A model generated the notes under the pieces. That model searched no databases, was not told the origin of the DNA, and saw only the letters and a list, made by a program, of their open reading frames with translations. The position numbers and the translations under genes are program-made. Below, piece by piece: positions 19,561 through 23,970 of a stretch of DNA of 23,970 nt. Source of the DNA: a virus. The stretch spans positions 1 to 23,970 of IMG/VR virus record IMGVR_UViG_3300030382_004229; one strand, written 5' to 3'. Within the stretch, counting starts at the first letter, position 1. Every line of letters starts with the position of its first letter.

Positions 19561-22091
19561 TGGCTGTAGTTGACCTCACAAATATAAAAGGTGTATATAC
19601 CAATGCAGATCACGATGACCTGCCGGATTCCATGGTGTATGACCTGGTTAATTTAAAGCCAGAGAATGGCAGGCTTATAAAGACCAGGGGTATCGGGGAC
19701 CTGATCAGTGCATTTACCAATACAACAGACTATGTTACATATGGACTATACACCTGGGTTGAGGATAGGTTAACAACTCCTACTGGGTACAGGATCATAC
19801 TGCTTGAGATCCATGCAACCACTAAGTTATTAAAGTCTCACTATTGGAATGGAACTACCTGGACAGATCAATCTGTAGGGACCTTTTACCATAAGGCAGA
19901 TTATAACCCTGTTATATTTGATGGAGGTATAGTAAGGGTATTGCCAGGGAATGTCGGTAAAGCAGATGATACAAACCAATCTAAACCACTGTGGACAGGA
20001 TTTATAGATCGTAAGGTATTTAATGATAACTACACTATGACAGAGGCTATTAATAATTACACGGCCAATGTTACCAGTGCTATTTCTGTTAGTTCTTATA
20101 CTCACTATGAGTCAACTGATGATCTTCGTGTTCAGGATAATTATAGGTATAAGATAGCCACTATATACGATGGGAATCAGGAATCTTTGTTATCTGCCGG
20201 GAGTGTTCATATTGATATTAAAAAGAAGGCTGTAAAAATCAGGGCCCTGGTAGACTATACCGATACAGCTAACTATCAGAAACGGATCACCGGAATGGTA
20301 CTATATAGGGCAGAGCAGGTTTCAGGAAAGTACGGTGAGGATAAACAGATTTTAAGAGTAGATTTTACCGGGGATGATATTCCAAATATTGTAACTCCCC
20401 CATCAGCAGTTTGTACTACTACATCAGACAATGTTTTGGTTGTTGATAGTGATGTTAGCTTACCAACTAATTGGTGGAACAACCCTACAAGTCATCTTTA
20501 TAGTTTATATATAGATGATATTAAAGTTGGTGAGATGAATAATACCCCTCAGTATAACATGACATCAGGGAATACATGGTTTGGAATGGACGATGATATC
20601 CCGGATGTATTTGAAACAGACTGGACAATTAAAAAGACTTTAAATAGTAATGGATCCCTTGTAGACACATTAACTGGATCAGGAAATGGATATGGTGGTC
20701 CTAATCTTATACTTTTATATACATGGACAGGAACTGCTATGTCAGATGCTGAACTCTCAAATCAGTGGATGTTTATAACTGATAATGGAAGTGCAAGGAT
20801 AGCACAGATAAAAACAGCAACCACCTATAGTTCCCATGATAGTGATGAAAGGCTTATTCAAATGGATAGGGATAAAGATGGTATTAGTGCAAAGTCTGTT
20901 CAGGTCTTACCTTTATATGGATTCACTGAACCAGTAGATGGTAAGTTTTTTGTGGATATCTATGATGTTGAACTAGTAGAAGGTGCCACCTACCCATTAC
21001 AGGGTGAGGTTTCTATTGATGTAAATGGTAGGTTTGCAAGGACTGTACAAGGTAGACTGTTCCAGGGTGATATTGTCCTGGATCCTGGTGACAAGGCAGA
21101 GGTCCATAATAACTGGGTATCTTATTCGGAGTTGGACCAGTATGATGTAAACCCGGTATCCAATGTTATCTCATTCCCTGATAAGGAGGGTGGTCCTATT
21201 ACAGGCCTTGCAGAACTCTTTGGAAAACTGGTGATAATGAAGAAACAGGCCATGTTCTTTTTGAATGCATCAGCAAGTTCCCCTGCATCCTGGGTGATCC
21301 AGGAATCTGTACATAATATTGGGAACATTGCCACCAGGGGATCTGTAGAGGCTTTTGGGAAGGTTTATGTCTGTTATTATGATGGGATCTATGCTTTTAC
21401 TCCTAATAGTATGGCTGAGTCTGACGGCACTCCCACAGAAAAATTAAAGATCTCCGGTCCTATTGAAAACATCTATTTAGGGGTACTGGACAAGGAGGCT
21501 ATTATAGCTGAATATGATCAGTATGCAGGAGAGGTTATATTCTTCTTTGGTCCAACATCTACAGTATATGATTCCATTGAGCATGAATGGTCAGACTCTT
21601 CTTATGAATATGGATCTGATGATTATGCCTGGGCATACAATGTATCAACAGGTGACTGGAGGCAGATATCATCATCAGCTAATGTTGGGATTGTCTCTTA
21701 CGATCAGGATGCTAATCTTATTATTTATGACAGCACTGACACGAAGATCAAGAGTATGGGAAAGCCAGAAGAGGTCCAGGCAAGGGTTAGGACAAAGTTT
21801 TACAATGTAGATGATGGAGAGAGGTTAAACACCAGGACTTTAAGGACCCGATATAAAAGCAATGAAGGATTAACATTAAAGGTATTTGGGGACCATGACA
21901 TCACTTCTCCAGTGGATACGGTAACTCTCCCTGTATCAAGTTCTGTTACAGAACAGGAGGTTGTATTTCGGCATAGATTTAATGATGTTGCAGTAGAGAT
22001 TGAAGAGACAACAGCATCAGATGACAATGTTGAGATCCACAGGGTAACAGTTGAACCAGGATTTACAAGAAACAGAAACTATAGGTTATAA
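19560..22091 (+). CDS. Large tail structural protein, nozzle/hub-like
   Basis: 843 residues starting inside the stop of the fibre gene (TAATG). It opens VVDLTNIKGVYTNADHDDLPDSMVYDLVNLKPENGRLIKTRG. The pattern of a few starting residues followed by D-x-V-N-L-x-P-x-x-G-R-L-x-x-R-G-G/I is shared by long beta-propeller tail proteins of podoviruses (T7 gp12-like nozzles or P22 gp10-like stabilisers). Beta-rich throughout; later segments such as ELFGKLVIMKKQAMFFLNA, and GSVEAFGKVYVCYYDGIYAF, are blade-like. No enzyme motif. It should form the tail tube end through which DNA leaves. Size is close to T7 gp12. Confidence 0.7.
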   Translation: MAVVDLTNIKGVYTNADHDDLPDSMVYDLVNLKPENGRLIKTRGIGDLISAFTNTTDYVTYGLYTWVEDRLTTPTGYRIILLEIHATTKLLKSHYWNGTTWTDQSVGTFYHKADYNPVIFDGGIVRVLPGNVGKADDTNQSKPLWTGFIDRKVFNDNYTMTEAINNYTANVTSAISVSSYTHYESTDDLRVQDNYRYKIATIYDGNQESLLSAGSVHIDIKKKAVKIRALVDYTDTANYQKRITGMVLYRAEQVSGKYGEDKQILRVDFTGDDIPNIVTPPSAVCTTTSDNVLVVDSDVSLPTNWWNNPTSHLYSLYIDDIKVGEMNNTPQYNMTSGNTWFGMDDDIPDVFETDWTIKKTLNSNGSLVDTLTGSGNGYGGPNLILLYTWTGTAMSDAELSNQWMFITDNGSARIAQIKTATTYSSHDSDERLIQMDRDKDGISAKSVQVLPLYGFTEPVDGKFFVDIYDVELVEGATYPLQGEVSIDVNGRFARTVQGRLFQGDIVLDPGDKAEVHNNWVSYSELDQYDVNPVSNVISFPDKEGGPITGLAELFGKLVIMKKQAMFFLNASASSPASWVIQESVHNIGNIATRGSVEAFGKVYVCYYDGIYAFTPNSMAESDGTPTEKLKISGPIENIYLGVLDKEAIIAEYDQYAGEVIFFFGPTSTVYDSIEHEWSDSSYEYGSDDYAWAYNVSTGDWRQISSSANVGIVSYDQDANLIIYDSTDTKIKSMGKPEEVQARVRTKFYNVDDGERLNTRTLRTRYKSNEGLTLKVFGDHDITSPVDTVTLPVSSSVTEQEVVFRHRFNDVAVEIEETTASDDNVEIHRVTVEPGFTRNRNYRL

Positions 22092-22102
22092 GGAATAATA
22101 TT

Positions 22103-22870
22103 ATGGCAATAAATCCATTTTTAGCACAAGCATTAATATCAGGTGGAAAGGCTATTTTGGGACATGGACTTTCAAAAGCATTTGGAGGAAGTAGAACAAA
22201 GTTTAAAAATACAGGTTGGGGAAAGTATTTAAAACAGATCTCTGAAAAGGGGATGTACACTCCAGGTATGCAGGCTAATATCCTGGGAAAGGTAGGCACC
22301 CAGGTAGGCCAGACAACATCAGATGCACTCTCCAGGTATAAAGGTAACCTAATAAAGTCCGGCATGGAAAACTCCATAGCAGGTGCCAGGGGAATAAAAT
22401 CTACAGCACTATCAGGTCAACAACAGTTAGTAGATACTGCAAAAGATGTATCCCACCAGAATGAACTGTCAAAGATCCAGGCTAAGAGTCAATACCTGCA
22501 AGGGGTAATGCAGGATCAAGGTATGAGAGAAAATGAAGAGATCGGGGCAAGGAATAAGTTAGTAGGTGGGCTTGTAGATGCAGGGACCGGGTATTTTAGT
22601 GATAAGTTGGGACATAAAATGAAACTTGATGCTGAGAAATTAGAATTAATAAAAGCAGGGTATGATCCACAAGCAATAACTACCCCTGTAAGTCCTGGCA
22701 GTAAGGAGACTGGTCCAATAGAAGGTTGGAGGAAAGACCCCTATAGAGAACCAACTTTTGAAGAAAAAGAAAAGATAAAAGCAGATATTTTGATAAAGTT
22801 AAAAGGGATGACCAAAGAAGAAAAGCAACAGATTATACCAATATTTCAACAGCTATACCCATGGCTATAG
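22103..22870 (+). CDS. Internal virion/ejection protein candidate
   Basis: 255 residues after AAGGAATAATATT. The N-terminal AINPFLAQALISGGKAILGHGLSKAFGG is a glycine/alanine-rich amphipathic or membrane-active helix. The rest is mainly helical and basic/polar (QQQLVDTAKDVSHQNELSKIQAKSQYLQGVMQ) with a charged C-terminus (TFEEKEKIKADILIKLKGMTKEEKQQ). Helical, glycine-rich proteins after the tail genes are the ejected internal proteins of podoviruses (T7 gp14 or P22 gp7 types), which extend a channel across the cell envelope. No sequence match is claimed beyond this. Confidence 0.6.
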   Translation: MAINPFLAQALISGGKAILGHGLSKAFGGSRTKFKNTGWGKYLKQISEKGMYTPGMQANILGKVGTQVGQTTSDALSRYKGNLIKSGMENSIAGARGIKSTALSGQQQLVDTAKDVSHQNELSKIQAKSQYLQGVMQDQGMRENEEIGARNKLVGGLVDAGTGYFSDKLGHKMKLDAEKLELIKAGYDPQAITTPVSPGSKETGPIEGWRKDPYREPTFEEKEKIKADILIKLKGMTKEEKQQIIPIFQQLYPWL

Positions 22871-22879
22871 GAAAATAAT

Positions 22880-23590
22880 ATGAGTGATCCAAAGAAAAAG
22901 AAATCTAAATCCGGATACCAGAAAATAAATTGGGATGATGTATTGTCAATGCCCTCTGATCCCACAAAGGAAAGAGAGGAAAAGACCTCTGACCTAACAT
23001 CTAAGAAGGCTTACGAAAAAGCTAAGTATGAAGAAACTGAAGAGTATAAAGTTATACAGGATAAAAAGAAAAAAATAGATAAGCTTAGTACCGAGTCCAA
23101 GCTAAAAAAAGCAGAAATAGTAAAAGACTACGAAGAGTCACCTGAGTCTGATTATGACAGGTATTTAAAAAAAGCAGGTGACTATTATAAGGAGGGGTAT
23201 AGTACAAAAACTATACCGCATTTAGTTATTAACAAAACTACTGTTCCTCCTGATACATCTAAAATATATAGAAATATAGCAATCCCTAATCCAGGCCAAT
23301 TTGCTGAGTCGGCCAGAGAGGGGGTCCAGGCATATACAGACTCTATGGATGTATCAAAAACTGCTATGGATCTTGGAATGAGAACTACTGAGGTCCGTGA
23401 ATTAGAGAATAATTTTAAAAAAATGACAAGAGATAAAGTAAAAGAATTATCTCAAGATCCAAAATATGATATGAATGACCCAAATGTTCAGCAATATATA
23501 ATGCAACAGGTAGCTTATAATTTTGCTCAAAAGTATGGTGAGAGAGCCAAAAGGTATTTAGAATCTAAAAATATACCAGTTGTGCAGTAA
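22880..23590 (+). CDS. Hypothetical internal virion protein, Lys-rich
   Basis: 236 residues. The N-terminal 130 residues are extremely charged (SDPKKKKSKSGYQKINWDDV, then EYKVIQDKKKKIDKL) and probably disordered or helical. The C-terminal half has helices (NFKKMTRDKVKELSQDPKYD, QQYIMQQVAYNFAQKYGERAKRYLESK). No enzyme motif. The gene lies between two probable ejection proteins and overlaps the next start (TAATG), so a virion role is likely. Possibly part of the same ejected complex. Confidence 0.6.
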   Translation: MSDPKKKKSKSGYQKINWDDVLSMPSDPTKEREEKTSDLTSKKAYEKAKYEETEEYKVIQDKKKKIDKLSTESKLKKAEIVKDYEESPESDYDRYLKKAGDYYKEGYSTKTIPHLVINKTTVPPDTSKIYRNIAIPNPGQFAESAREGVQAYTDSMDVSKTAMDLGMRTTEVRELENNFKKMTRDKVKELSQDPKYDMNDPNVQQYIMQQVAYNFAQKYGERAKRYLESKNIPVVQ

Positions 23591-23970
23591 TGACTGATTT
23601 TTTTGAGTTAGCCCGAAAAGAAGGGCTAATGGCTTCTCCTGATCCACCGAAGAATCAACTGGACCATATCCTGGAGGAGTCAAAGAAGGACCTTGAGACA
23701 CAGAGATTTAGACATCATGCTATTATAAACTCTGAGGTCCCCCAGGATACATTAAAACAATTCCAGTCTACTGAGAAGTCTATCCAGGATGAAGATCCTG
23801 AGATCCAGAAAAGGGTTTTAAACAATACTTACAGTACACAGTTCACCAAGGATAAGCCAGAAAAGGCAGGGTTTTTTGAAGGACTTTGGTATTCCCTTGC
23901 AGAAGGTTCAGCAAGACTTGGCCAGGGGATGGCAAGTTTCCCAGGGTTTATATATAGTGTTGCATCCCTT
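23590..23970 (+). CDS. Large internal virion protein, N-terminal part (runs off window)
   Basis: Starts at the ATG inside TAATG and is open to the right edge (127 codons). It begins MTDFFELARKEGLMASPDPP, continues with charged helical sequence (HILEESKKDLETQRFRHH), and reaches FFEGLWYSLAEGSARLGQGMASFPGFI, an amphipathic glycine/aromatic segment that may enter membranes. This fits the start of a very large ejection protein such as those after the nozzle gene in podoviruses, which often carry a transglycosylase; that part would be outside the window. Confidence 0.6.
   Translation, partial: MTDFFELARKEGLMASPDPPKNQLDHILEESKKDLETQRFRHHAIINSEVPQDTLKQFQSTEKSIQDEDPEIQKRVLNNTYSTQFTKDKPEKAGFFEGLWYSLAEGSARLGQGMASFPGFIYSVASL

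Overview
The window is a continuous piece of a tailed double-stranded DNA phage (or prophage) genome, most likely a short-tailed (podovirus-like) one. Reasons: a P22-type portal, a large terminase, scaffold, coat, connector, a long tail structural protein and a run of probable ejection proteins follow each other in the usual order. No integrase, tRNA or host gene is visible. Base composition is moderately AT-rich. Genes have clear GGAG-type ribosome binding sites and use ATG with some GTG and TTG starts, so the host uses Shine-Dalgarno initiation. I cannot name the host.

Layout. (1) Positions 1-1984, plus strand: end of a LamG-like tail protein, one unknown gene, three small membrane proteins (holin candidates), a DUF736-like protein, a muramidase-type endolysin and a broken small gene. 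(2) 1924-3141, minus strand: a terminator and five tightly overlapping small genes, including a ribbon-helix-helix protein and a bacterial-type histone-fold protein. (3) 3142-3686: a gene-free control region with seven tandem 22-nt iterons plus one solitary copy, an A-rich tract and a perfect palindrome. (4) 3687-10305, plus strand: a small zinc-finger gene, a probable structured RNA (3867-4093), then a replication/recombination cluster. It holds a YqaJ exonuclease, an annealing-type protein with an SSB-like tail, a MazG-like protein, an Hjc-like resolvase, two further probable PD-(D/E)xK proteins and a replisome organizer whose gene carries lambda-like internal iterons. (5) 10306-10613: an operator/promoter region with repeated GTGGTGAA sites. 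(6) 10614-23970, plus strand: two tiny genes, small and large terminase, portal, two tiny genes, scaffold, major capsid protein, connector, a beta-repeat fibre protein, a nozzle-like protein, and internal virion proteins running off the right edge.

How it fits together. Overlapping stop/start codons (ATGA, TAATG) link most genes into translationally coupled operons. The exonuclease and annealing protein would form a two-component recombination system. The replisome organizer and the iterons would start replication. The minus-strand cassette looks like an acquired accessory (moron-like) block carrying DNA-binding proteins. The most unusual items are the phage histone-fold protein with a Cys-rich tail, the two-domain structured RNA, the iteron array, and the operator cluster in front of the packaging operon.
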